Shown piece by piece: positions 17,869 to 26,178 of a DNA stretch of 64,000 nt. The notes under the pieces are model-generated. The model was not told the DNA's origin. It did not search any database and worked only from the letters and a program-made list of their open reading frames with translations. Position 1 is the stretch's first letter. The number at the start of each line of letters is the position of its first letter. The DNA comes from Flavobacterium hiemivividum (GTDB lineage: Bacteria; Bacteroidota; Bacteroidia; Flavobacteriales; Flavobacteriaceae): assembly GCF_004349145.1 (NCBI RefSeq), contig NZ_SMFO01000002.1, positions 62,001-126,000 of the forward strand, read 5' to 3'. The position numbers and the translations under genes were made by a program.

Positions 17869-20046
17869 TTAATTGATGTTAATATTTTTATTTGATTTCA
17901 ATTGTTCTTCGATCCAAATGAGTCCTTCTTCAATATATTTAGGTGTATTTAAATTTTCAGGATTTTCGAAATACAAAACGTCTAAAGCAAATTCTGCTTT
18001 TTTTGCACCTTCCGCATTAATTGCATCATAAGCTTTTTTTGCAACATTTGTAATATCAGTTTCATTAGCTGACTCAACCATTTTTTTAAGCAAACCTGAT
18101 GATTTAGATATTGACTTAAACGTTTCAATATTTTCTACTACAAGTGCATCTTCGAAAGTGTATGGATAAATCTTTTTACCTTTTATATCTATTTCATTTT
18201 GAAACGCAACTCTAATTGGATTATCAGCTAGAACTTTATCTTTATATTCTAAGTCTAACAACTTATTGATATCATTAAGTCTAGGATTCCAACTTTTTAG
18301 CGTATCGTTATTAGTTTCTTGGTTAGATACTTTTTTAGGTTGACACTTTCTAAATTTCTCTTTTGGGGGAGTTTTTGAGTTGTCAGTATATTTTTCTTGA
18401 GAATCAATATCTGTAATAATCAAAGTAATTAAGTCTAATTTTTCAATTAATGGTTTTAAGCGATGAGCGTGACTACCTCCAATTTCAAGAATCGTTACAT
18501 AACAACTATCAAGTATTTGGTGTTTATTTTTTATAAAATGAGGAATAAGCATTCTTTCTGCAGGTCCTTCAACTAATATTGCCGCATCTGCAAAAAATAA
18601 ATCATTATGAGTTGTATTAAGATATCTAATAATAAACTTTTCAGTTTCCTTCTCTTCAGATACAGCACTATCAAAAACTGATTTTAAACTAAGGACTTCT
18701 GATGTCGGTATTGTCAATGTATTATTTCTTTTGAAATATCTTAGACTCTCAAATTTTTGATGTGCTATATAACTTGAATGAGTACTTATAACCAATTGAG
18801 TTGTGAAATCAATTTTTACATCCAAATCAGGATGCTTTCTTAGAACATTATATGCTTTTTTAATAAAAACTTGTTGTACTTGAGCGTGTAAATGTGCTTC
18901 AGGTTCTTCAATTAAAACTAAGTGTAGAGGTTCTATAATATCATTATCTTCACTTGTTGCCTTACCTTTACGCATCCATTCATCTCTGTATCGCATTAAT
19001 TTGAAAATTATTGATATTAAGTTTTGATACCCTAATCCATTGTATTTCTCGGGTAGAGATAATCCATTGTCAATTTCATATCTAACTGCAGATTCGTGTT
19101 CTAATCCATCAGCAGCTTTAATGAGCGATGATAAAGTTATTTGAGGATTACCAAAACCAGGATAATTCAAATCTTCTAATTCTTTTAAAGGGTCTTTAAA
19201 TCTAGTTTTTAGATTGCCATCAAATACCAATTGAGCATTATTCAATTTTTCTAGTGCATCTAAGTCATTTTCTGTTGGGTCTATGGAAGGGTTAAGATGT
19301 TTGTCATAGTAAGTACGTAATTGAGATGATAGATTTCTAGAATTTTGTGATTCTGTATTGTCTGAATTGGCATCGCTAAACCCTCTTTGAGCATTTATTG
19401 TGTCGATTTTAATTAATCCATTAAGTGGATTTCCTTCTAAGGCAATATTATGTTCAGTTAATTCTTGATCTTTATCAAATTTCTTGGGGTCTAGAATATA
19501 TGTTTGGATTTCAAATAAAGAATTTAATTTTTTTTCACAGAATTGCCAAAAATCTTTAGGCCATAATTCAACATTTTTACCAGAATCAGTATTTAGCTTC
19601 TTTACTTTACTTCTGCTTACAATATACTCTTCAATTAATGCTTCTAAATTTTTAGGTTGGAAAATTAATCTAATCCCTAGTAGTCCACCTTCCCAATCTA
19701 GAGTAGGAATTAAATGGCTTACATATCTTAGTTCTGAGGTCTCTACATTTATCCATAAATCCAATGAAGGTAAATATGGTTCAAGTAATTTCATACTTTT
19801 ATCCTCTTCTGACAAATCGGAATTTATAATCCAAGTTTCAGCGATTTTATTTAACTCCGTCCAATTAGATATTGTAAAATCTTGTGTTTTAAATTCCTTT
19901 CTTTTTAAAAAAGTTATTAAAGCATCCATCGCCGTGGTCTTCCCACTATTATTTGCTCCTACAAATATTGTTTCTTTTTCAGAAAATTCAATTTTACATG
20001 AATTTAGTTTTCTGAAATTTTTGATTTTTATAAAGTCAATTTTCAT
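17869..20046 (-). CDS. gajA: OLD-family ATPase-TOPRIM nuclease, GajA-like
   Basis: A 725-residue overcoming-lysogenization-defect nuclease. The N-terminal ABC-type ATPase shows Walker A GANNSGKT (residues 30-37), a signature-like GLGYQNLISIIF, Walker B LVLIEEPEAHLHAQ and switch VISTHSSYIAHQ. The C-terminal TOPRIM domain shows AAILVEGPAERMLIPHF and the metal-binding LIITDIDSQEKY. In Gabija, GajA is the DNA-cutting subunit, controlled by nucleotide levels. It is longer than the reference GajA (about 580 residues), with extra sequence in the ATPase region and after TOPRIM. The UvrD-like gajB follows directly. Upstream is an attC-like hairpin, so the pair looks like cassette cargo. Confidence 0.8.
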   Translation of the reverse strand: MKIDFIKIKNFRKLNSCKIEFSEKETIFVGANNSGKTTAMDALITFLKRKEFKTQDFTISNWTELNKIAETWIINSDLSEEDKSMKLLEPYLPSLDLWINVETSELRYVSHLIPTLDWEGGLLGIRLIFQPKNLEALIEEYIVSRSKVKKLNTDSGKNVELWPKDFWQFCEKKLNSLFEIQTYILDPKKFDKDQELTEHNIALEGNPLNGLIKIDTINAQRGFSDANSDNTESQNSRNLSSQLRTYYDKHLNPSIDPTENDLDALEKLNNAQLVFDGNLKTRFKDPLKELEDLNYPGFGNPQITLSSLIKAADGLEHESAVRYEIDNGLSLPEKYNGLGYQNLISIIFKLMRYRDEWMRKGKATSEDNDIIEPLHLVLIEEPEAHLHAQVQQVFIKKAYNVLRKHPDLDVKIDFTTQLVISTHSSYIAHQKFESLRYFKRNNTLTIPTSEVLSLKSVFDSAVSEEKETEKFIIRYLNTTHNDLFFADAAILVEGPAERMLIPHFIKNKHQILDSCYVTILEIGGSHAHRLKPLIEKLDLITLIITDIDSQEKYTDNSKTPPKEKFRKCQPKKVSNQETNNDTLKSWNPRLNDINKLLDLEYKDKVLADNPIRVAFQNEIDIKGKKIYPYTFEDALVVENIETFKSISKSSGLLKKMVESANETDITNVAKKAYDAINAEGAKKAEFALDVLYFENPENLNTPKYIEEGLIWIEEQLKSNKNININ

Positions 20047-20082
20047 AGTTGGTTTTTATGTGAAGTAATTAGGGAGTATTTT

Positions 20083-20195
20083 CCACGTTCTGACGCTTTG
20101 AGATGGTGTGTGGTTCGTAATCTTTTGCAGAAAATATGATACGAAACGGTAATTCCACTAAATTACACACTAGCTCAAAACGGCGGTTGTATGCT
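20083..20195 (-). repeat. attC-like inverted repeat between the membrane-protein pair and the Gabija-like pair
   Basis: On the minus strand the site starts at AGCATACAAC (20186-20195), which lies inside the last codons of the membrane protein. The arm 20165-20180 (TTTTGAGCTAGTGTGT) pairs with 20096-20111 (ACACACCATCTCAAAG) at about 13 of 16 positions. Inner TTCGTA/TACGAA extends the stem. The right end (AACGTGGAA) is a poor match to GTTRRRY. Overlap of a cassette ORF with its attC is common in integrons. Confidence 0.45.
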
Positions 20196-20688
20196 GTTGC
20201 TCTACAGTAATTTTTCTTTCGTGTTTCGAAGACTCTATTACAGATTGATTTTTTTCTAAACTCAAAACCCAAAAAGTAATAACCCAAATGATTAACATTA
20301 AGATTTGATATTTAGTTTTGTCAGAATATTTTAATGCTGTTAAAAATTCATGAAGCAATGTGAAGATAAGTAAACCAAAAAACCAGCAAATTTTTGGATA
20401 AATATTATGATTATCAATAAAGCTAAGTAACACTAATAAAAGCAAAGGTTGTAGTCCCCACATTGTCATTAATTTGATGTAACTTTCACTTGGAAGTTCT
20501 TCATCAATTTTAATGGTTATGTCTCCCAAAATGTCAGTATTTTGATTTGCTGTTTCATAATATTCTCGTCTACTATTTCTTTCGTTTTCTCTTTTGATAT
20601 ATATTACAGTAACAGTAAGTATAATGGAAAAAATTGCACCGATAAATTGAAGTAATATGCTGTTATTATAAATAATTGATATTTCCAT
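20170..20688 (-). CDS. Four-helix membrane protein of unknown function
   Basis: A 172-residue integral membrane protein with hydrophobic segments at about residues 9-30, 74-92, 98-117 and 127-143. A charged, probably cytoplasmic stretch (about 31-70) separates the first segment from the rest. I do not recognise a family. It begins one base after the stop of the 225-residue gene, so the two are translationally coupled. Its last ten codons run into the attC-like repeat downstream. Next to Gabija-like genes, a soluble protein plus membrane protein pair suggests a sensor and membrane effector, but that is only inference. Confidence 0.65.
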   Translation of the reverse strand: MEISIIYNNSILLQFIGAIFSIILTVTVIYIKRENERNSRREYYETANQNTDILGDITIKIDEELPSESYIKLMTMWGLQPLLLLVLLSFIDNHNIYPKICWFFGLLIFTLLHEFLTALKYSDKTKYQILMLIIWVITFWVLSLEKNQSVIESSKHERKITVEQQHTTAVLS

Positions 20689-20689
20689 A

Positions 20690-21367
20690 TTAAAATCTAT
20701 TATTTACCCAATTTTTAATTCTAATGTCTCTATCTTCCAATAAGCTTTTCCACAATTCGTGACTTTTTAAACCATCTTTATCGAACTCTGTTTTATAGTA
20801 GTCAATTGGAACTCCAGGCGTCAATAATGGAATGAAATAATTCACATATCTTGTTTTTTTATTTGTAATTATTATTTTACAAAGTAAATTTACGGTCACT
20901 AAATTGTCGAGTAGATTTACTTGATCTGACTTTTGTAAATATTTTTCAGGAATCAAAAATATTGTATTTTGAAAACCAGGACTGAAATTCCAATCGACGA
21001 TGAATTCATTATATAAATTCTTTTTTACATCTAAGTCTTCAGGGTTTGAAAGCGCTAACTCTAACCAATGATAAATTAAAACAAGGCTCTTAAAGGATTG
21101 TTGTTCATAAAAATTGGCATTAGCCCATTTCATCAAATTACTCTCGTAAAATTTGAGTTTAAGATTACTATTATCCGATCCTCTCAACTTTTCAAAAAGT
21201 TTTATTAATTCATGTCTATTAGGAAATATTATATCCTCGATTATGGATTCAATTTTAATTTCTTCATTATATTTAAAAGAGCTTATCAGTTTTATTGACT
21301 CTTCAACATAATTTGCAATGTAACTTTCCTTATTAAATATTATTTCAATATTTGTCATTTTGTTCAT
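20690..21367 (-). CDS. Hypothetical soluble protein coupled to the membrane protein
   Basis: A 225-residue protein with no motif that I recognise, no signal peptide and no membrane segment. It is rich in Asn, Ile and Lys like its neighbours. A second possible start (MTN) lies three codons in. It is the first gene after the cassette-start-like GTTGTATACT (minus strand, 21382-21391) and is followed, with a one-base gap, by the four-helix membrane protein. The pair would travel as one unit if the cassette interpretation is right. Confidence 0.6.
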   Translation of the reverse strand: MNKMTNIEIIFNKESYIANYVEESIKLISSFKYNEEIKIESIIEDIIFPNRHELIKLFEKLRGSDNSNLKLKFYESNLMKWANANFYEQQSFKSLVLIYHWLELALSNPEDLDVKKNLYNEFIVDWNFSPGFQNTIFLIPEKYLQKSDQVNLLDNLVTVNLLCKIIITNKKTRYVNYFIPLLTPGVPIDYYKTEFDKDGLKSHELWKSLLEDRDIRIKNWVNNRF

Positions 21368-21381
21368 TTTTGTCTTACAAT

Positions 21382-21391
21382 AGTATACAAC
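21382..21391 (-). repeat. Cassette-start-like site upstream of the soluble/membrane gene pair
   Basis: Minus strand GTTGTATACT is complementary in 9 of 10 positions to AGCATACAAC at 20186-20195, the other end of the same gene pair. In an integron cassette the 5' end and the R'' box derive from the same site and are complementary in this way. No clear attC left arm is seen further upstream. Confidence 0.45.
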
Positions 21392-21568
21392 TTGTTTATA
21401 TCAGCCACAAAATGGCCATAATCTACCCGAATTAGTTTGCTTTGTGCCATAAAATTGTTTTTTATTGGCCTGTACCAAACATACAAAACCATTTTTATTA
21501 TCCTTTACGGTTTTCCACATTATCAGAAAAAAATAAAATGTAAATAAACAAAGACTCCTCAGTATCTT

Positions 21569-21694
21569 TTACTTTTTTCTATTCTTCCAACTACCATTAT
21601 AAGGCCTATCCCTCAAATGTTCATAAAACTTCCCTGTCACATAAAGACCTATAAGGCATACCACAATTAGTCCTATAATTTCATACCATTTCAT
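21569..21694 (-). CDS. Small single-pass membrane protein, 41 residues
   Basis: A short frame from ATG at 21694 to TAA at 21569. Residues 4-20 (YEIIGLIVVCLIGLYVT) form one membrane helix, followed by a basic tail (HLRDRPYNGSWKNRKK). The neighbouring gaps are AT-rich and full of stops, and the mix of a clean helix and a basic tail supports a real peptide. No homologue is known to me. Confidence 0.4.
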   Translation of the reverse strand: MKWYEIIGLIVVCLIGLYVTGKFYEHLRDRPYNGSWKNRKK

Positions 21695-21818
21695 ATTTTG
21701 AATTTTTAATTAAGATCAAAATATGTATTTAAATTTTTATAAGATATGCAATTTGGAAAATTCAATATGCAATTTAGAAGTATTGCTAAGAAATTAAAAA
21801 AAGATGCCTAAGCATCTT

Positions 21819-22094
21819 TTATTTGTTATCATTTATTTTAAGTTTTTTGTCTATTTCCTCAACTCGCTTAAAAAACTCAGATACTGGCACTTTATAATAT
21901 TCACACAATTCATAAAGAGTACTGACGGTCATATTCTGATTTCCGGTTTCATTACGGCCAATATGAATTGACAAATCTTTATTAGCTTTTATATTGTTTG
22001 CTACTTGCTCTTGGGTCAATCCAGTTTTAGCACGAAGTTCTTTTAAAACTAGCTTTACTGCACTTAGTAATTGTTCATTTTTTATCTGTTCCAT
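21819..22094 (-). CDS. XRE-family helix-turn-helix regulator
   Basis: A 91-residue protein with a single HTH_3 domain over about residues 10-70: VLKELRAKTGLTQEQVANNI, then the recognition-helix region SIHIGRNETGNQNMTVSTL and YELCEYYKVPVSEFF. It binds DNA as a small dimeric repressor or cassette regulator. It stands alone, upstream of the small membrane protein and in the same direction. The gap to that gene is about 120 bp. The target is unknown; control of the accessory genes to its left is one possibility. Confidence 0.85.
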   Translation of the reverse strand: MEQIKNEQLLSAVKLVLKELRAKTGLTQEQVANNIKANKDLSIHIGRNETGNQNMTVSTLYELCEYYKVPVSEFFKRVEEIDKKLKINDNK

Positions 22095-22560
22095 AGTATT
22101 TCAAATTGAATCAGAAAAATATTTTCACACAATGACATATTTGTCATTTTATTTTTTATCTTTATGCCCTAATTCTATTAGAATTAATATTATTTTTGCG
22201 ATTCTTCATATAAAATATTTGAAGCATTCGCTTTGAATCTCGTTTTCAAAAACTGGTAATTTTTAAACGCTCGAGATGATAAGTACGATGCTCACGTCCC
22301 ATGGCGTGGGCTCACTTATTCGTGCGTAGGGTATACCAGTACCTTGAAAAACGATATAAGCTGAGTTCCATGCCATTTTTATTTCTAATAGGCTCATACT
22401 CCGCTTAACATTCTTAGCACCGCTTCATCCTTTTCATAGTCTCGCAGCAGTTTAACCCACTAAAACCCGCATGCCTATGACATAAAAAAAATACTATCTG
22501 TTTAATGCCTGTGCTGTTTCTTTATTTTGAGTTAGTGTTTTAGTGCAGGCTCTTTTTTAA

Positions 22561-23049
22561 AATTATGAATTATGAATTATGAATGGTGAGTAGTAAAAAG
22601 GTCATTTTTATTTTGAATTTTAAATTTTGAATTGAGATAAAGAACGAAGGCGCCGATCCTCAAAATCAATCTTACTTTTTTATATCACACTCACGCCACA
22701 TTACCTTAGGAATACAATTGAGTTTATAACATCTGAATTATTAAAATGAAATACTACAAACAAATACAAATAGGAATAATTTTACTTTTTATAGCAACGA
22801 TGATTATGTGGCTTTATGGTTGAGATAGTTTCACCGAAACTGATCTTCCAAAGTCATATTGTGAGGGGCAAAGAGGTCATTTTTATTTTAAATTTTGAAT
22901 TATAAATTTTGAATTGAGATAAAGAACATAATAACAAGAACAAAGAAGCAAGAATATAAATCTAACTAAAATGATGCCTATGACAGAATAATAACATTGA
23001 AAGTGAGATTGCTTTCCACCACGGCGGACAAGCTTTGCCTCGCAATGAC
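22561..23049. repeat. Repeat-rich 1-kb gap (22095-23133)
   Basis: This gap holds three kinds of repeat. First, a short tandem of ATTATGA units at 22561-22584. Second, a direct repeat of about 50 bp, AGGTCATTTTTATTTT...GAGATAAAGAAC, at 22599-22645 and 22874-22927. Third, a dispersed-type palindromic element, GAGATTGC...CTCGCAATGAC, at about 23005-23049, whose reverse translation resembles the CHCEAK..RRGGKQSHF spurious peptide common in Bacteroidota. The rest of the gap has no gene that I can support apart from one 25-codon frame. Confidence 0.6.
22746..22823 (+). CDS. Possible 25-residue hydrophobic peptide
   Basis: ATG at 22746 opens 25 codons to TGA at 22821: MKYYKQIQIGIILLFIATMIMW and three more residues. 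It has a basic start and one hydrophobic helix. It lies between the two copies of the 50-bp direct repeat. It is short enough to occur by chance. Confidence 0.2.
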   Translation: MKYYKQIQIGIILLFIATMIMWLYG

Positions 23050-23133
23050 AAAAAAGGCCCTCCAACCGTCTCGACAACTGCATAGAGGACCAATGCTAAC
23101 AAAACTAACGTTTCATTTAACTATACCAATATT

Positions 23134-26100
23134 ATGAATAAAAATTCATTATTTATGGGTTGGGCAGTATTTTATTATCCTATTCTTTTTGGATTATATC
23201 TTTGCTGTCTTCCCGTTATGGCTAGAACGCCATTGCCAAAACCCATTCTTCAACAATATACTATTACCGGAACTGTAAGAGACAGTCAGGGTGTACTGCC
23301 TGGTGTTACTGTATCGGTTCAGGGAAAATCAACAGCCACCATTACAGATTATCAAGGTAAATATGGCATAACGGCCACGGCGACTGATATTCTTGTTTTT
23401 TCTTTCGTAGGGTATACCACCTTAAATATTCCTATAGCCGGACGCACTATAGTTAGTGTACATCTACAAGAGGATGCTACCCAACTGCAAGAAGTACGAA
23501 TTAATGCGGGTTACTATTCCGTAAAGGAAAGCGAACGCACCGGAAGTATTGCCCGTATTACAGCTAAGGCTATTGAAACGCAACCGGTCACAAATGTGCT
23601 TGCGACTATGCAAGGAAGGATGGCTGGTGTTAATATTGTGCAGGAAAGTGGTATCGCAGGTGGCGGATTTAGCATCAGTATTCGGGGACTGAACAGTCTT
23701 CGAGAGGGTGCGAATGCGCCACTTTTTATTATTGATGGCGTGCCCTATTCGTCTGATCCTATTAGCGATCGCCAGACTTCAACCTCTATACCTGGAGATG
23801 GAAACCCATTGGGGAGCATCAATCCTAGTGATATTGAAAGTCTAGAAATATTAAAGGATGCAGATGCTACTGCTATTTATGGTTCCCGTGGTGCCAATGG
23901 AGTAGTGCTGATTACCACTAAAAAAGGCAAAGCAGGTAAGACGACCTTTACTATTAATTCCAGTCACGGTAGCGGTAGGGTTAGCAAAATTATGCCTCTA
24001 ATGAATACAGAGCAGTATTTATTGATGCGTAGAGAAGCATTTGCTACTGATGGCATAACGACCTATCCCGCCAACGCCTATGATGTAAACGGAACGTGGG
24101 ATCCGAGTCGGTATACCGATTGGCAAAAGAAATTGACAGGAGGTACATCTGAGGTTATGGGATTGCAGGCAACTGTTGGTGGCGGTTCAGAACAAACTAA
24201 ATACCTACTAAGTGGAAATTATCGAACAGAAAGCAGCGTATTTCCGGGTGATTTTTTATATACACGAGGAGGAGCTCGACTCAGTTTTGACCATGTCTCT
24301 GAGGACAAAAAGTTTCATATTACCTTCTCAGGAAGCTATACTGTGCAACACAACGACTTGCCTTGGACTGACTTTGTAACCTTATCGCGGCAACTTGCAC
24401 CCAATGCTCCAGCACTCTATGATGCGAATAACAAGTTGAACTGGGAGAATAGCACGTGGGAAAACCCATTGGCTAATTTAGAAAGCAAAAATATCGCTAC
24501 AACGTCTGATTTGATTGCGAATAGTTTGCTTTCGTATCGAGTAGCTAAAAATTTAGAATTTAAAACAAGCTTGGGTTTTACTGATCTTCATAATGAGGAC
24601 AATCGTTCTATACCTTCTACGGTATATGATCCTGCTTATAATTTGGGTAGTCAGTATTCCTCCATTTATAGCAATACTGTGAGCAAGCGGTCTTGGATTG
24701 TTGAGCCACAACTGAATTGGAGGAGGGAATATGGACAATCTAAAATTGATGTGTTGTTGGGAGCCAGTTATCAAAACCAAGACAGTAAGAAGCTCCTTAG
24801 CCTTGCCAGTGGATTCACCAGTAATAGTTTGCTCAATGACTTGTCATCAGCATCAGTAGTTCAGCTTTTTAATAACGATGCGATATATTATAAATATCAA
24901 GCTTTTTTTGGAAGAGCCAATTACACCTTTGCCGACAAGTATATTGTAAATTTCACCGGTAGGAGGGATGGTTCCAGTCGTTTTGGACCAGGAAAGCAGT
25001 TTGCTACTTTTGGAGCCATAGGCGGGGCTTGGTTGTTTTATAAAGAGCCACTGCTAGCTGAAAATAGTTCATGGCTCAGTTTTGGAAAACTACGATCTAG
25101 TTATGGTACAACTGGAAATGATCAAATAGGGGATTACCAATTTCTAAACACCTACAGCTCCTCTGGATATCAATATGGAGGTACCAATGGTTTGCAGCCT
25201 GCGCGACTTTATAATGCTGATTTTGGTTGGGAAACTAATAAAAAATTTGAAGCTGGACTAGAGCTTGGATTTTTTAATGATCGTATTTTTTTGACAACCG
25301 CTTGGTATCAAAATCGTTCCTCGAACCAGCTGGTTGGTTTACCTTTAGCAGGAACCACAGGTTTTAGTAGCATCCAAGCCAATTTAGATGCGACCGTTGA
25401 AAATACTGGTTTTGAAGCTACGCTGCGCTTAGTACCGATTAAAACTAATAATTTTTCGTGGACGACTAACTTTAACGTGACCCGAGCAACGAATAAATTG
25501 ATTTCATTTCCCGGTTTAGCAGCCTCCAGTTATCGAAGTGATTATGTTATAGGCGCGCCTACTACAATAAAAAAGTTGTTCCATTTTACGGGAGTTGATC
25601 CACAAACAGGAGTATACCAATTTAAGGATGTGAATGGTGATGGCGCTATATCCTTTGAAGACGATCGTGAAACCGTGAAGGATTTTAATCCGAAATACTA
25701 TGGAGGCTTGCAAAACTTATTTGTTTTTAAAGGTTTACAATTGGATTTCCTATTCCAGTTTGTCAAACAGGAAAACTTCAATTTTGCTGCTACACAGCGC
25801 TTTGCTGGATTGTTGAGTAATCAACCATCAGCTTATGTCAACAGCTGGCATCAGGCTGGGGATTTGGCTCCATATCAGAGGTATACTACTGGCACTGACC
25901 AACAGGTTATGCAAGCCAGTGAATATTTTGGTTTGAGTGATGGTGCTGTGAGCGATGCTTCCTATATACGACTGAAAAATATTTCGCTTTCTTACGATTT
26001 TTCGAGAGCATTTTTGCCACAAGTAGGCTGTAGACTTTCGCTGCAAGCTCAAAATCTTCTTACTATCACTTCGTATAAAGGGGCCGATCCAGAGTTTACT

Positions 26101-26160
26101 CAAGGAGGCAGCTTACCGCCGTTGCGCGTGGTTTCAGTTGGCATACAACTTACGTTTTAA
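23134..26160 (+). CDS. SusC/RagA-type TonB-dependent outer-membrane receptor
   Basis: A 1008-residue outer-membrane importer energised by TonB. It has an N-terminal signal sequence, a CarboxypepD_reg-like domain (about residues 43-110: ITGTVRDSQGVLPGVTVSVQGK...SFVGYTTL), a plug with FIIDGVPYSSDP near residue 205 and the SusC signature IESLEILKDADATAIYGSRGANGVVLITTKKG near 230-265, then a long beta-barrel ending in an aromatic residue (GIQLTF). SusD and an S9 peptidase follow directly, which points to peptides instead of glycans as cargo. GC content is clearly higher than in flanking genes, a sign of transfer from another lineage. Confidence 0.95.
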   Translation: MNKNSLFMGWAVFYYPILFGLYLCCLPVMARTPLPKPILQQYTITGTVRDSQGVLPGVTVSVQGKSTATITDYQGKYGITATATDILVFSFVGYTTLNIPIAGRTIVSVHLQEDATQLQEVRINAGYYSVKESERTGSIARITAKAIETQPVTNVLATMQGRMAGVNIVQESGIAGGGFSISIRGLNSLREGANAPLFIIDGVPYSSDPISDRQTSTSIPGDGNPLGSINPSDIESLEILKDADATAIYGSRGANGVVLITTKKGKAGKTTFTINSSHGSGRVSKIMPLMNTEQYLLMRREAFATDGITTYPANAYDVNGTWDPSRYTDWQKKLTGGTSEVMGLQATVGGGSEQTKYLLSGNYRTESSVFPGDFLYTRGGARLSFDHVSEDKKFHITFSGSYTVQHNDLPWTDFVTLSRQLAPNAPALYDANNKLNWENSTWENPLANLESKNIATTSDLIANSLLSYRVAKNLEFKTSLGFTDLHNEDNRSIPSTVYDPAYNLGSQYSSIYSNTVSKRSWIVEPQLNWRREYGQSKIDVLLGASYQNQDSKKLLSLASGFTSNSLLNDLSSASVVQLFNNDAIYYKYQAFFGRANYTFADKYIVNFTGRRDGSSRFGPGKQFATFGAIGGAWLFYKEPLLAENSSWLSFGKLRSSYGTTGNDQIGDYQFLNTYSSSGYQYGGTNGLQPARLYNADFGWETNKKFEAGLELGFFNDRIFLTTAWYQNRSSNQLVGLPLAGTTGFSSIQANLDATVENTGFEATLRLVPIKTNNFSWTTNFNVTRATNKLISFPGLAASSYRSDYVIGAPTTIKKLFHFTGVDPQTGVYQFKDVNGDGAISFEDDRETVKDFNPKYYGGLQNLFVFKGLQLDFLFQFVKQENFNFAATQRFAGLLSNQPSAYVNSWHQAGDLAPYQRYTTGTDQQVMQASEYFGLSDGAVSDASYIRLKNISLSYDFSRAFLPQVGCRLSLQAQNLLTITSYKGADPEFTQGGSLPPLRVVSVGIQLTF

Positions 26161-26178
26161 CATTTAAAATTAAAATAT

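Noticed and set aside
20069-20287. A 72-codon minus-strand frame overlapping the membrane protein end
   Set aside because: It lies in another frame over the attC-like repeat and the real gene, and its composition is not protein-like.
22883-23083. A minus-strand 66-codon frame containing CHCEAK..RRGGKQSHF
   Set aside because: This peptide type is a known artefact of a dispersed palindromic repeat in Bacteroidota; I annotated the repeat instead.
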